Assembly (NCBI GenBank): GCA_001313085.1
Contig: BBFE01000018.1
Span: forward strand, 1 to 61,218
Source: Paenibacillus sp. JCM 18996
Lineage (GTDB): Bacteria > Bacillota > Bacilli > Paenibacillales > NBRC-103111
Direction of reading: 5' to 3'
Length of the DNA: 61,218 nucleotides
This document shows positions 45,150 through 56,979 of the stretch, piece by piece. The notes below the pieces were generated by a model, which did no database searches, was not told the origin of the DNA, and was given only the letters and a program-made list of their open reading frames with translations. Made by a program: the position numbers and the translations under genes. Numbering within the stretch: position 1 is the stretch's first letter; each line of letters starts with the position of its first letter.

Positions 45150-45183
45150 ACCGCGTCCACTTTCTAGTGGCGCGGTTTTTTTA
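45150..45183 (+). terminator. Rho-independent terminator after ftsH
   Basis: CCGCGTCCAC pairs with GTGGCGCGG (one bulged T) around TTTCTA, followed by T7. Confidence 0.85.
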
Positions 45184-45275
45184 TTTGAATTTTTTACAAT
45201 AGACCTGAATGATAAGCGGCTGCTGCTGCATTTCAATTGTAAATATTTTGCAATCCAAATGTGACAAATTCGTGA

Positions 45276-45304
45276 TTGACAGTGCCCTGAATGTTGTGTA
45301 AATT
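45276..45304 (+). promoter_or_regulatory. Promoter of the nad operon
   Basis: TTGACA, 17-bp spacer, TAAATT. Transcription would begin near 45311, leaving about 160 bases of leader before nadA in which I recognise no known riboswitch. Confidence 0.65.
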
Positions 45305-45469
45305 AAATGTAAATTCTTTAGTTTTTTTTAATAAGTTAGTGCTTTTTTTTCACAAACAATGAGACATGCAGCCATACAGCAGATATTCAGCGAGCGGGGT
45401 CAATGAGCTGCACTTTCATTTCATGATTTTCAATTAAGGGTGAGTTGTCGCCGCCCGGAGGGGGAAGCT

Positions 45470-46413
45470 ATGGAAGCCTTGGCTTTACAGAGGAAAGCGG
45501 AACAAAATCAGGAATTGAAGGAAAAAAATTGCTCAGCTGAAGAAAGAACGAAACGCCATTATTCTCGCGCATTATTATCAACGAGATGAGATACAGGAAG
45601 TTGCCGATTTCAGAGGGGATTCCTTTTTTTACTGGCACAGAAAGCTGCGGAGACCGACGCGGATGTGATCGTATTCTGCGGTGTACACTTCATGGGGGAG
45701 AGCGCGAAGATACTTGCGCCGAATAAGACGGTGATCATTCCCGATGAACGCGCAGGCTGCCCAATGGCCGACATGGTCAATGTCGACGGGCTCAGATCGC
45801 TGAAGCGGCAGCATCCGAATGCAACGGTGGTAGCTTACATTAATACTTCCGCCGATGTCAAATCGGAAACGGACATTTGCTGTACTTCCGCCAATGCGGT
45901 CAAGGTGATCGAATCGATCGAGTCGGAGGAGATAATCTGGGTTCCGGATAAAAAATTTGGGAGACTATGTATCAAAATTCACAAACAAAAAAAATGATTA
46001 TTTGGGAAGGTTACTGCAATACTCACGATATGCTCACCGTCAAGGACGTGGAAGAAATGAGAGCCAAGTATCCGAATGCCGAGTTCGTGGTACATCCGGA
46101 GTGCCGTCCCGAGGTGGTGAAGATGGGTGATTTCGTCGGAAGCACCACGGCCATCATCAAGTATTGCCGCGAGTCTGACTGCCAGGAGTTTATTGTCGGC
46201 ACGGAGGATGGGACCGGATACCAGCTTCGTCTGGACAGCCCGAATAAACAGTTCCATTTTGCGACCAAATACCTGGTATGCCCGAATATGAAAGTTAACA
46301 ATTTGAAGAAAGTGGTCCGATGCCTGGAAACGATGCAGCCGCAGATTTATGTGCGTCCAGACGTGGCTGACAAAGCTAAATTGTCCTTAAAGCGTATGCT
46401 CCAGGTAAAGTAG
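45470..46413 (+). CDS. nadA: Quinolinate synthase A (four frameshifts)
   Basis: Fe-S enzyme making quinolinate from iminoaspartate and DHAP for NAD. It shows [89 protein letters not shown] and [10 protein letters not shown]; the cysteines at GVHF, WEGYC and CPNM are cluster ligands. Shifts: A7 near 45522 (six), T7 near 45628 (five), A6 near 45950 (five), A8 near 45988 (seven). Repaired length is 312 residues. ATG 45470 has CGGAGGGGG upstream. The operon order is nadA-nadB-nadC. Confidence 0.93.
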
Positions 46414-46450
46414 CTTGCGCTGCTTTGTTGGAGACCGGGGGGAGCTTCAG

Positions 46451-48062
46451 ATGACGAGATATTTGGTTGATTTCAATTTGGATGATCTGCCGCGCGTGGC
46501 AACGGATATCATTGTGATTGGTGCCGGCATCGCCGGCCTGTTTACCGCGCTTAAAGCAAGCCAACACCGCAAAGTGCTGATGGTCACCAAGAAATCATTA
46601 TTGGACAGCAATACCCGATATGCTCAAGGGGGTATTGCTGCTGTTATTTCCAATGAAGATTCACCGGAGTACCATCTACAGGATACTTTGTTTGCCGGCG
46701 CGGGGCTTTGTTCCTATAAAGCGGTGGATGTATTGGTGCACGAAGGACCGGCAGGAGTGCAGGATCTTATTCGCATGGGCACCCAGTTCGACCTCGAGGA
46801 TGGAGAGCTCGCCCTTACCAAAGAAGGGGCTCACAGCCAGCGTAGAATACTGCACGCCCAAGGGGATGCAACGGGAGCCGAGATCGTAAGGGCTCTGTCC
46901 GAGAAAGCGAAGCAGAATCCGAACATTGAAATATGGAACGACCATTTTGTTATCGATTTGGTTACGGAGAAGGGCGAATGCTACGGCGCAATCGTCCAAA
47001 AGCCTGACGGACACAAGGTATTCGTCAAGGGAAATGCCACGATCCTGTGCTCGGGCGGGGCCGGGCAGCTTTTTTTCGGTACACGACGAACCCCGACATC
47101 GCAACCGGTGACGGGATCGCCATTGCCTACCGGGCGGGGGCCGAGATCCAGGATATGGAGTTTATCCAGTTTCATCCGACCGTGCTTTGTTATCCGGGTG
47201 CTCCCCGTTTCCTGATTTCCGAAGCAGTAAGGGGAGAAGGCGGTATCCTGCGCAATATACACGGTGAACGTTCATGGAAAAGTACCATCCGCAGCTTGAG
47301 CTTGCTCCTCGAGATATTGTGGCCAGAGCCATCGTGACGGAAATGGAAAGAACGAAGTCGACGTTCGTCTACATTGATATTACACATGAGAGCGAGGCTT
47401 GATCAAACGCCGGTTTCCGAACATTTACGAATTTTGTTTAGGCCACGGTCTGGACATGACCACGGACTGGATTCCGGTTGCCCCGGCGGCCCATTACATG
47501 ATGGGAGGAGTAAAAACCGATTTAAAAGGAGAGACTGCGGTCAAAAGGCTTTTTTTGCCTGTGGAGAGGTATCCTCTACGGGTGTGCACGGGGCGAACCG
47601 TCTGGCCAGCAACTCCCTGTCGGAAGCAATTGTGTTCGGGAGCAGGATTGTACAAGCCATCCTTGAGATGGAGCCGTCGGCGCCGTTCCCTGCATCAAGG
47701 AATCTGCCGCCCGTTTCGAACTGAGGCAGCCCGTCATCGAAAAGCGGCTGAAACTGCAAAAGCTGATGCTCAGATATGCAGGGGTTACACGGACGGGAGA
47801 AGGATTAAAAAAAAGTATGGAAGAATTAAAAAAAGACAAGAAACTTTTTTTCCGCTCCCGGCTGTCTAAAAGAGAGGACTATGAATTTGCCAACCTTCTG
47901 ACGTGCGCCATGCTGACTTCGCAGGCCGCATTGATGCGGGGGGAAAGCCGCGGAGGCCATTACCGCGAGGATTTTCCGGAAAGAAATGACGATCTATGGC
48001 AGAAGCATCTCGTGTTTAACCGGTATAATGGAATGACAGAGGAGAGTATGGAGGATGTTTAA
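46451..48062 (+). CDS. nadB: L-aspartate oxidase (five frameshifts)
   Basis: FAD enzyme giving iminoaspartate to NadA. The dinucleotide motif is [71 protein letters not shown] and [14 protein letters not shown] are typical. Shifts: T7 near 47070-47076 (five), a missing T near 47271, a missing C near 47399, T7 near 47550-47556 (five), a missing C near 47692. Repaired length is 536 residues. Its end overlaps nadC by 8 bases, so the operon is tightly coupled. Confidence 0.93.
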
Positions 48063-48924
48063 CTTAAATACAGAATCTATAGCCCGCAGCATCCGGCAGT
48101 GGCTGGATGAAGATATCGGCACGGGAGACATAACCACGATGACGACAATACCTTTAGAACGGAAGTCTAGAGGTATCATACATGTAAAGGAAACGGGCAT
48201 CATGGCGGGAATGCCTGTCGCTGGGCTGGTGTTTGAGACGGTGGATCCCGAGCTTCAATTCATTGCGCGCGCCGCAGACGGGCAGGCTGTGGAGCAAGGC
48301 GCCGTGTTGGCCGAAGTCGTGGGAAGCACGCGCAGCATACTGCTTGGCGAGAGGCTGGCTTTAAACTTGTTGCAGCGATTATCAGGGATTGCGACGCGTA
48401 CCCGCCAGTACGTCGAAGCTCTCGAAGGAACACCGGTCCGGCTGGTGGACACCCGCAAGACGACGCCGGGCCACCGGGCCTTGGAGAAGTACGCAGTGCG
48501 CGTAGGCGGCGGACACAATCACCGCTTCGGCTTGTATGATGCCGTGATGATCAAGGATAATCATATTAAAGGCGCGGGCGGCATTAATCAGGCAATCGTC
48601 TCTGCACGCCGGGCCATTCCCCATACGATGAAAATTGAAGTCGAGGTAGAGACGCAGGATCAGCTGGAAGAGGCCCTTTCAGCCATGCCGGACATCATTA
48701 TGCTGGACAATATGAATGTGGAGCAGATGAAATCGGCGGTGCATCGCATCAAAGAAATGGCGCCGCATATTGTTATAGAAGCTTCGGGGTCAGTGACTCT
48801 TCAGACCATCAAAGACATTGCTTCTTCCGGGGTAGATGTCATCTCCGTGGGAAGATTGACCTACTCCGTCTCTTCTCTCGACATTTCCTTGGACCTCAAT
48901 GAGCGAAAAGGAGCCGGTTTATGA
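48055..48924 (+). CDS. nadC: Quinolinate phosphoribosyltransferase
   Basis: Intact, 289 residues. Converts quinolinate and PRPP to nicotinate mononucleotide. Substrate-binding [64 protein letters not shown] and IEASGSVTL are all present. It overlaps nadB upstream and coaX downstream (ATGA), so translation of the three is probably coupled. Confidence 0.96.
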   Translation: MFNLNTESIARSIRQWLDEDIGTGDITTMTTIPLERKSRGIIHVKETGIMAGMPVAGLVFETVDPELQFIARAADGQAVEQGAVLAEVVGSTRSILLGERLALNLLQRLSGIATRTRQYVEALEGTPVRLVDTRKTTPGHRALEKYAVRVGGGHNHRFGLYDAVMIKDNHIKGAGGINQAIVSARRAIPHTMKIEVEVETQDQLEEALSAMPDIIMLDNMNVEQMKSAVHRIKEMAPHIVIEASGSVTLQTIKDIASSGVDVISVGRLTYSVSSLDISLDLNERKGAGL

Positions 48925-49686
48925 TTCTGGTTGTGGATGTCGGCAATACGAACATCGTGCTTGGATTATATGACCGCGAAACGCTGGCCCATCATTGGCG
49001 GCTTAGCACGAACCGTTCCGCGACAGTTGACGAATACGGCATGATAATGATGAATCTGTTCAATCATGCGGGCGTCGATGCGGATGAGGTAGAAGGAGTC
49101 ATCGTCTCTTCGGTCGTGCCGCCGCTGAGGTTTGTGCTGGAGAATCTGTGCACAAAATATGTGAAGAAGACGCCGCTCATTGTAGGGCCCGGCATTCGGA
49201 CAGGCTTGAATATCCGATATGAGAATCCTCGGGAGGTAGGCGCCGACCGTATCGTAAACGCCGTTGCAGCGATAGAGCTGTACGGCGCTCCATGTATCGT
49301 CGTGGATTTTGGAACTGCCACGACGTTTGACTACATTGACGAGAACAGCCAATATATAGGTGGGGCCGTTGCGCCGGGAATAGGCATTTCCACAGAAGCT
49401 TTATACCAGCGGGCCGCCAAGCTGCCCAGGATAGATCTCGTGCGTCCGCGGAGCGTGGTAGGCCGCAGCACCGTTACCTCCATGCAGGCGGGAATCGTTT
49501 TTTGGATTTGCCGGGCAGGTGGATGGAATCGTTGAACGTATAAAAGAGGAATTCAACACAGAACCTACGGTCATTGCAACCGGTGGATTGGCCGAAATGA
49601 TCGCATCGGAATCGCGGACCCTCTCGCTGGTCAATCCGCTGCTCACACTGCAGGGTCTTCAAATCATTTATAAACGAAATGTATAG
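48921..49686 (+). CDS. coaX: Type III pantothenate kinase (one frameshift)
   Basis: First enzyme of CoA synthesis, ASKHA fold. The phosphate motif is [20 protein letters not shown], with [44 protein letters not shown] and [17 protein letters not shown]6 run near 49498-49503 (five expected) breaks it at [18 protein letters not shown]. Repaired length is 254 residues. The ATG overlaps the nadC stop. Confidence 0.94.
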
Positions 49687-49703
49687 AAGGGATTTAATCG
49701 ATT

Positions 49704-50572
49704 ATGAAAGACTATATGATAAGGGGTACCGCGCTGGAAGGAAAAGTGCGTATTTTTTGCGGCCCATACCACCGCGCTTGTCAACGAACTATGCAGAAGG
49801 CATCAGACGATGCCGGTAGTGTCTGCAGCTTTGGGACGTACGGCAACCGTGGCGCTGATGATGGGAGCTATGCTGAAAGGGGAGGAAAAGCTGACGATCC
49901 AAGTGAAAGGGGACGGCCCGGCAGGCCAGATTGTGGTTGACGCCAACGCAAATGGGGAAGTCAGGGGGTATGTCGGCCAGCCTATCGTCGATTTGCCCTT
50001 GAAGCCGAACGGGAAGCTCGACGTCTCGGCCGCAGTGGGCGAGGGATTCATCTATGTGATCAAGGACCTTGGGCTAAAAGAGCTACCGGGGGAGCACCCC
50101 TATCGTTTCCGGGGAAATAGCGGAGGATTTTACTTACTATTTCGCCAAGTCGGAACAGACCCCTTCCGCGGTCGCCCTAGGCGTATTGGTTGATACCGAT
50201 TACTCGATCCGCGCGGCAGGCGGCTTTATCATTCAGCTGCTTCCAGGCCTCAGCGACGAGGAAATTGACCAAATCGAAGGCCAGTTGGCTGAGCTGCCGC
50301 CGATTACTACACTGCTCGACCAAGGAGCGACATTGGAACAGGTTTTGACAAAAATAGTCGGCGAAGTGAACGTTATGGAAACCTCAGGCGCCCGCTTCCG
50401 CTGCAAATGCTCCCACGAACGGGTAGAACAAACTTTAATATCGCTGGGCAAAAAATGAGCTGCAAAAGCTTGCCGAAGAAGATGAAAGCGTGGAAGTGGA
50501 ATGCCATTTTTTTGCAATGAGAAATATATCTTCTCGAAGGGACAGCTGGAGCGGCTGGCCGACACTTTATAA
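49704..50572 (+). CDS. hslO: Redox-regulated chaperone Hsp33 (four frameshifts)
   Basis: Hsp33 is activated by oxidation of a zinc site. It begins MKDYMIRGTALEGKVRIFAA; a T6 run near 49751 (five) breaks it. Then PVVSAALGRTATVALMMGAM and IVVDANANGEVRGYVGQP. An ambiguous shift near 50082 precedes GSTPIVSGEIAEDFTYYFAK. The zinc cysteines are CKC in GARFRCKCSHER and CHFC near the end, which is reached after A6 near 50452 (five) and T7 near 50508 (five). Repaired length is about 287 residues. It follows coaX as in Bacillus. Confidence 0.92.
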
Positions 50573-50622
50573 AATAAACCAACTATAATAGATGAATAGG
50601 ATAGACACTGGGGAGATCGGGA

Positions 50623-51571
50623 ATGCGGAATGTAAGGGTTTTATGGGGAATAATTGTCGTTCTTTCATTATGCGTAGCCGCTCTTGCATCGGTTTTGCTC
50701 TTTCGTCCTTCCGCGGCTCCCGCAGAGGGATCCATCCCGAAGCAGGCGATTGACGCCCCCCGTACGGTCGCTTCCATTGGAGGGCGTGTCATCACTGAGT
50801 CGGAGGTTAAGATGAATCTTGTGAGACGATATGGCCAGACGATGATGAAGGAAATGCTGGACCGGGAAGCTGTCAGGCTCGAAGCGGAGCAAAAAAGGGA
50901 TTAAGGTAGCGGACAGCGAAGTGGATATGGAATTGAAGCGGATGCAGCAGGGTTACGACAATGAAGATGCATTTTATAAGTCAATGAAGGAGCAGCTTGG
51001 CTTGACCAAATCTGAGCTTAGGGAAGACGTTTATAATAAGCTTCTCTTGGATAAAATTGCGACCCAGAACATTAAAGTCAGCGACCAGGACATAACGGAC
51101 TATATGAACAGCCATCCGGAGGAGTTCACCGGGCTCGTGCAGATCAGAATCCAGCAGCTGATTTTAAACAATAAGGAAACGGCCGTGAAAGCTATAGAAG
51201 AACTGAAAAAAAGGCACGGATTTCGCCATAGTGGCAAGAGACCGCTCGCTCGATGACGCCACGGCCAACAAAGGCGGAGATTTGGGGTGGGTCGACCAAG
51301 GGGACCCGTTCGTTCCGGCCCCGATTATGAATGAGGCCAAAAAAACTTGCAAGCCGGGCAGATCAGTGCGCCGATCCCTCTCGATAAAGGCCAATACGCC
51401 GTAATCCGCTTAAAGGAACGCAAGGAAAAAGGGAAGGATTTCGTCGATATGATCCGCGAAGGAGTCCGCAGAGATTTGGCGCTTCACCAAGCTCCACCGT
51501 TAAAAGATATTCTGTCCAGCCTTCGCGCCAAGAGAAACGCAAGCATTGTTGACCCTGCCTATAGTCCTTAA
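50623..51571 (+). CDS. Membrane-anchored parvulin-type peptidyl-prolyl isomerase, YacD-like (three frameshifts)
   Basis: An N-terminal signal anchor VLWGIIVVLSLCVAALASVL without a lipobox cysteine, then a SurA-like N-domain (GRVITESEVKMNLVRRYGQT) and a degenerate parvulin domain (VQIRIQQLILNNKETAVKAI, GGDLGWVDQGDPFVPAPIMN, KGQYAVIRLKERKEKGKDF). Shifts: A6 near 50895 (five), A7 near 51212 (six) and A7 near 51344 (five). Repaired length is 314 residues. It lies between hslO and cysK, the place of yacD in Bacillus. Likely an extracytoplasmic foldase. Confidence 0.85.
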
Positions 51572-51580
51572 AAAATGCAG

Positions 51581-51609
51581 TTGACAATAGTTTCCCTCAT
51601 TGATAAGAT
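51581..51609 (+). promoter_or_regulatory. Promoter of cysK
   Basis: TTGACA, 17-bp spacer, TAAGAT, 55 bases before cysK. Confidence 0.7.
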
Positions 51610-51664
51610 GGACGTATAATCCTACTGATTTACTCGGATATAATTTCGCGGGAGGGAATTTGGA

Positions 51665-52599
51665 ATGGCTAAATTGGTACAGAATATTACACAATTGATC
51701 GGGGATACGCCGCTCGTACGGTTGAACGCGTAGTGCCTGAAGGAAGCGCTGAAGTTTATGTGAAGCTTGAATTCCAGAACCCCGGAGCAAGCGTCAAAGA
51801 CCGCATCGCCATTTCCATGATTGAGGTTGCAGAACGGAAGGCAAGTTAAAGCCCGGCGATACGATTGTCGAACCTACCAGCGGAAACACCGGTATCGGAC
51901 TGGCCATGGTGGCCGCGGCTAAAGGTTATAAAGCGGTTCTGGTCATGCCGGAAACGATGAGTATGGAAAGAAGGAACTTGCTTCGCGCTTATGGCGCCGA
52001 CCTCGTGCTGACTCCCGGCGCCGAAGGAATGAAAGGTGCGATCAAGAAAGCGGAAGAGCTGAAAGCGAGCAACGCGAATTATTTCATGCCTCAGCAGTTT
52101 GAGAACCCGGCCAACGTCAAGATTCACCGCGAAACGACAGGCCCTGAAATCGTGGAAGCGATCAAATCCCACGACGGCAAGCTGGACGCGTTCATTGCAG
52201 GTATCGGAACCGGAGGGACGATTACCGGAGCCGGCAGCGTCCTTAAGGAAAATTTCCCTGGCATCAAGGTGTATGCCGTTGAGCCGGCCTCTTCTCCGGT
52301 GCTTTCCGGAGCAAGCCCGGACCTCATAAAATTCAAGCATCGGCGCAGGCTTCGTGCCGGATATTCTGGATACGGACGTTTACGACGAAATCATCGCCGT
52401 TGAAAACGATCAAGCTTTTGAAACCTCCCGCCGTGTGGCGAAAGAAGAGGGAATCCTGGGAGGAATATCATCCGGAGCAGCTATCTATGCAGCTTTGAAG
52501 GTAGCCAAACAATTGGGAGCGGGCAAGCGTGTCGTTGCAGTAATCCCAAGCAACGGGGAAAGATACCTTAGCACACCGCTATACCAGTTCGAAGAATAA
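51665..52599 (+). CDS. cysK: Cysteine synthase / O-acetylserine sulfhydrylase (four frameshifts)
   Basis: PLP enzyme making cysteine from O-acetylserine and sulfide. The start is [20 protein letters not shown], the PLP lysine is in [17 protein letters not shown], then [20 protein letters not shown] and [18 protein letters not shown], which bind phosphate. All four shifts are losses of one C or G (near 51730, 51840, 52310, 52342), none in an A/T run. With them [19 protein letters not shown] appears and the length is 312 residues. GGGAGGG precedes the ATG, and a terminator follows. Confidence 0.94.
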
Positions 52600-52615
52600 C
52601 ACGAATTAAAGATGC

Positions 52616-52645
52616 AGCCCTTCGACAAGAGGGGCTTTTTTTTCT
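52616..52645 (+). terminator. Rho-independent terminator after cysK
   Basis: AGCCC / GGGCT stem around a purine-rich loop, followed by T8. Confidence 0.68.
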
Positions 52646-52666
52646 CTATATCAAGGAGGTTCCTTC

Positions 52667-54263
52667 ATGTCGGTCATAACCACAGGGCAGCAGTGGCGGC
52701 AGTGGGCCGGTCAGTATACCATAATCCCTTATATTGAAAGCATACCAATGGACACAAGACGCTTCTATCACTGCAGCAGGCATGGGAAATGGCCGAGGGG
52801 CCTTCTTTTATTCTGGAGAGCGGAAAGACGGGCAGGTACACATTTCTGGGACTTTCCTCCTTTTCTACGATACAAGGCAAAGGCAATGAGTGTGTCATCA
52901 AGGAAGGCGGAAAGGAAATCCGGCACGCCGGTTCTCCTTTTCAGCTCGTAAAACAGTGGCTGGCCCGTTACCGTTCACCCAAAATCGCCGGTGCGCCGAA
53001 ATTTGTCGGAGGCTGCGCAGGCTTTTGGGGCTATGACGCAGTACGCTTCATTGAGAAGCTGCCGGAGACGGCTTCCGACGATCTCGGAACTCCGGATTAC
53101 GCGTTCCTGCTGGTCGACGAATTATGGATAATGGACCATCAAGCCGGTCGGCTGTTTCTGGCTGTCCATTCACCGGTGACAGAGTCGATGCGCGAGGATC
53201 CGGAACAGCTCCAGTTTGTATATAATACAGCAGCCGATAGAGCCGCCCGTATGAAATCGCAGTGGGAAAAGATCCTCGCTTCGAACGATACTCCTGATAC
53301 AGTGGAACGCCACAAACGGTTCCAAACCATGCTCGAAAAGGACAAGCTGCTCCTTCATACCCATCCTCTGCAGGGAATCGCCCCCGCTTTTAAAGAGGAA
53401 GATTTTATCCGGGCTGTTAAGAAAATTCAGCAGTACATTGCCCAAGGCGATGTGTTCCAGGTTAACCTGTCCGTCCGTCAAAGCCGTAAGCTTAATGCGG
53501 AGCCGGAACAAATTTATGAGTGGCTGCGGCTGCTTAACCCTTCTCCTTATATGGGCATGCTTCGGTTTCAAGGATTTCAGCTCGTGTCCGCTTCCCCTGA
53601 ACTTCTCGTGCAGTTGGAGGATGGCAGAGTAAGGACGAGGCCGATTGCCGGGACAAGACCCCGTGGGGCTAATGACGAAGAAGATTTACGGCTGGCAGGC
53701 GAGCTGATCGAGAATGAAAAGGAACGTGCGGAGCATATTATGCTTGTCGATTTGGAACGGAACGATCTCGGGAAAATATCCAAATACGGCACCGTCCGGG
53801 TAAAAGATTTAATGGTGATTGAAAAAAATACTCCCACGTAATGCACATTGTCTCGGAGGTGGAGGGGGAGCTCGCCGCAGGCAAAGACGCGTTTGATGTC
53901 ATTGAAGCTGCCTTTCCGGGCGGGACGATCACAGGCGCTCCCAAAGTTCGTACGATGGAAATCATCGAAGAGCTGGAACCCGTCAGACGGGGGGCTTACA
54001 CCGGTTCTATGGGATGGATTGACTATAACGGAAATATGGAATTTAATATTGTTATACGAACACTGCTCATCACCTCGGAAGGAATGGGCCATATCCAGGC
54101 CGGCGCGGGCATCGTTATCGATTCTGTACCTGAAAAGGAGTACGCGGAGTCGATGAATAAAGCGAAGGCTCTATGGAAAGCCATTCAATACGCGGAGCAG
54201 TGGAAAGAGGCTGCTGGACAAGCCGGGGCGGATAAAGAAGCAAAAAAGGGAGCTTGCTGCTAA
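52667..54263 (+). CDS. pabB: Aminodeoxychorismate synthase component I (two frameshifts)
   Basis: Chorismate-using enzyme of PABA synthesis, 531 residues when repaired. N-terminal part [20 protein letters not shown], middle [20 protein letters not shown], and catalytic domain with [76 protein letters not shown] and [21 protein letters not shown] missing A near 52757 and an A7 run at 53822-53828 (five expected) break it. TCAAGGAGG precedes ATG 52667. Its TAA overlaps the pabA ATG. Confidence 0.93.
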
Positions 54264-54834
54264 TGATTCTGGTAATAGATAATTACGATTCTTTTACGTA
54301 CAACCTGGTGCAGTACCTGGGCGAGCTTGGGCAGGAGGTGGCGGTTCACCGCAATGACGCTATTGACCTGCAGGGCATTGAAGGGTTAAAGCCGGACCAC
54401 ATCCTGATCTCTCCGGGACCCTGCACCCCAAATGAAGCCGGAATATCACTTGAGCTGATTTCCCATTTTAAAGGGAAAATTCCTATCCTTGGGGTCTGCC
54501 TGGGGCACCAATCGATCGGCCAAGCCTTCGGGGGGGAGGTCGTACGGGCGGAGAAGCTGATGCACGGCAAAACGTCGGAGATTTTCCACGACCAAAAGAC
54601 GATCTTTGAAGGCATTCCCTCTCCTTTCACGGCCACCCGGTACCATTCATTGATCGTTAAAGCGGAAACGCTCCCTGAATGCCTGGAGGTCAGCGCTCGC
54701 ACGGCGGAAGGAGAAATTATGGGCTGCGTCATAAAGAGTACGCCATTGAAGGAGTGCAATTTCATCCGGAGTCTATAATTACCGACTATGGGCTGCATAT
54801 TTTGCGTAATTTTCTGTCCCAATCGGTAAAATAA
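54263..54834 (+). CDS. pabA: Aminodeoxychorismate/anthranilate synthase glutaminase (one frameshift)
   Basis: Class I glutamine amidotransferase giving ammonia to PabB (and probably to TrpE). Catalytic Cys is in [17 protein letters not shown], oxyanion loop in [14 protein letters not shown], and the His/Glu pair in [11 protein letters not shown]. The last motif only appears after restoring one C near 54725 (GGGCTGCG to GGGCCTGCG). Repaired length is 190 residues. The ATG overlaps the pabB stop. Confidence 0.94.
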
Positions 54835-54846
54835 GAAGGAGCCGTC

Positions 54847-55762
54847 ATGAAAATTTGGATGAACGGCAGTGTGATGGAAGACAAAGAAGCCGCGGTTTCG
54901 ATTTACGACCATGGCTTCCTTTACGGGATCGGATTGTTTGAGACGTTTCGAACGTACAGAGGGAACCCTTATCTGTTTGAAGACCACCTGGCAAGGCTGC
55001 GGGACGGCTGCGTTCAATTGAACATGGAGTGGAGTTACAGCGCTGAGTTTCTACGCAATCAAATTGCAGGGCTGCTGGAAGCCAACGGATTGAGTGACGC
55101 TTATATCCGTCTGTCGGTCTCTGCGGGTCAGGATATTCTTGGGCTTCCCTCAGGGAATTATACCCGGCCGAACGTTATCCTTTACATGAAGGCTCTTCCG
55201 CCAATACAGAGGGAGATATACGAGAAGGGCAAGCCGCTGCAGCTTCTTTCTATAAGAAGGAACAGCCCGGAGGCGCGGTCCGCTTCAAATCCTTTCATTA
55301 TATGAACAACCTTCTTGCCAAACGTGAGCTCGGCGGGTATCCGTGGGCTTCGGGAGCGGAAGGTTTATTTGTAAATGAGCGAGGCTTTCTGGCAGAGGGG
55401 ATCGTCAGCAATTTATTTTTTTCGTTAAGGCAGGCCGGCTTTGTACTCCTTCCGTAAATACAGGCATATTACCGGGTATCACAAGAGAAAAGGCCATCGA
55501 AATCGCACGGAATACTGGTGTAGAAGCAGAAGAGGGACTGTACACCTGGGAGGAGCTGCTCACTGCGGACGAATGCTTTCTGACAAATTCCATTCAGGAG
55601 CTCGTCCCTGTGAGCAAGATGTTAAACGAGTCGGGCGACTGCTTCGTCCCCGCCTTGGGAGCTCCGGGGCCTCTGACCGCCCGCCTGATGGGTTTATATA
55701 AATCGGGTATTGACAAGATCAGCAGCAAAGGGAGAATCAACGATGAACGGCAGAATAAATGA
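54847..55762 (+). CDS. pabC: 4-amino-4-deoxychorismate lyase (two frameshifts)
   Basis: Fold-type IV PLP enzyme that releases PABA. It begins MKIWMNGSVMEDKEAAVSIY with DHGFLYGIGLFETFRTYRGN. The PLP lysine is in VRFKSFHYMNNLLAKRELGG, seen only after restoring one G near 55275. GFLAEGIVSNLFFVKAG follows after a T7 run near 55416-55422 is cut to five, then TGILPGITREKAIEIAR. Repaired length is 304 residues. The 3' end overlaps folP by 20 bases. Confidence 0.92.
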
Positions 55763-56594
55763 AGCTTCAGGCGCGCGTGTCGTCTCCTGTCAAGGGGGGA
55801 GTCTGGAGCTGGGTTCGCGCACTTTGATCATGGGTATTTTAAATATAACGCCGGACTCTTTTTTCCGATGGAGGAAGCTATACGGACTTGTCAGCTGCAG
55901 TAATAAGAGCTAAGCAGATGATAGAGGAAGGCGCCGACATTATCGATATCGGAGGGGAGTCCACCCGGCCCGGAGCGGAAAAAAGTCTCCGCGGCAGAAG
56001 AAATGCGACGCATTCTTCCTGTAATCGAGGCGTTAAAAGACGAAATCTCCATCCCCATCTCGATCGACACTTACAAGGCGGAAGTCGCCAAGCGGCTTTG
56101 GAAGCTGGTGCCGGAATCATTAACGATATTTGGGGTTTGAGATTGGACCGGGAAATGGCGCCGTTGTGCGCGGAATACGGGTGTCCTGTTATTTTAATGC
56201 ATAATCGCAGCGACATGGAGTATACCGATTTTATAGACGACGTCCGGCGGGACCTGCTGGAGAGCATAAGTCTTGCCAGAAAAGCCGGAATCGGCGAAGA
56301 AAAAAATCATATTGGATCCGGGGATCGGTTTCGCCAAAAAATTATGAGCACAATCTAAAGCTGATGAATTATTTGCAGGATATTGTCGAACTGGGGTACC
56401 CTGTCCTCCTCGGAACCTCGCGTAAAAGGTTTATAAGGACCGCTCTGGATCTCCCCGCGGAGGAAGTGGTTGAGGGCACGCTGGCTACCAATATATACGG
56501 TATTACCCAAGGATGCAGTATCGTACGCGTGCATGATGTAAAGGCGATGAAGCGGGCGGCGGTAATGACCGACGCTATGCTGAAGATGAGATAG
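55743..56594 (+). CDS. folP: Dihydropteroate synthase (five frameshifts)
   Basis: Condenses PABA with the pterin pyrophosphate; the sulfonamide target. LIMGILNITPDSFSDGGSYT should carry the first conserved loop, but a T6 run near 55859-55864 (five) breaks it. Then ADIIDIGGESTRPGAEKVSA, IPISIDTYKAEVAKRALEAG, INDIWGLRLDREMAPLCAEY, PVILMHNR, ILDPGIGFAKNYEHNLKLM and VLLGTSRKRFIRTAL. Other shifts lie near 55983, 56092, 56289 and 56338. Repaired length is 282 residues. ATG 55743 has AAAGGGAG upstream. Confidence 0.93.
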
Positions 56595-56608
56595 GAGAGC
56601 GATTTCGC

Positions 56609-56976
56609 ATGGACAAGATATTAATGAAAGGGATGCAGTTTTATGGCCGCCACGGGGTTTTTTTCCCGAGGAACGAAAGCTTGGCCAGAAATTTTTTTCG
56701 TTGATGTGGATTTGTTTCTGCCCCTGGAGCAAGCCTGCCAGACGGACGACCTGCAGTTTACGGTGAACTATGGCGATGTTTATAAAGTAGTCAAAAAATA
56801 TTGTCGAAGGCGAACCCTTCAACCTCATCGAGGCGCTGGCGGAACGTATTGCATCTGAAGTGCTGCGAACTTATACTAGTATCGAAGAATTGACCGTCAG
56901 GGTAGTAAAGCCGAACCCGCCTTTTGACATCGTGTTTCAAGGAGTGACGGTGGAAATCCACAGAAAGCGGGCTTAA
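56609..56976 (+). CDS. folB: Dihydroneopterin aldolase (three frameshifts)
   Basis: Small folate-pathway aldolase, 120 residues when repaired: MDKILMKGMQFYGRHGVFPE, ERKLGQKFFVDVDLFLPLEQ, TVNYGDVYKVVKNIVEGEPF and NLIEALAERIASEVLRTY. The catalytic Glu (FPEE) and Lys are in place. Three run lengths are wrong: T7 near 56658-56664 (five), T7 near 56692-56698 (five) and A6 near 56794-56799 (five). TAGGAGAG precedes the ATG, and folK starts four bases after the stop. Confidence 0.92.
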
Positions 56977-56979
56977 CTT

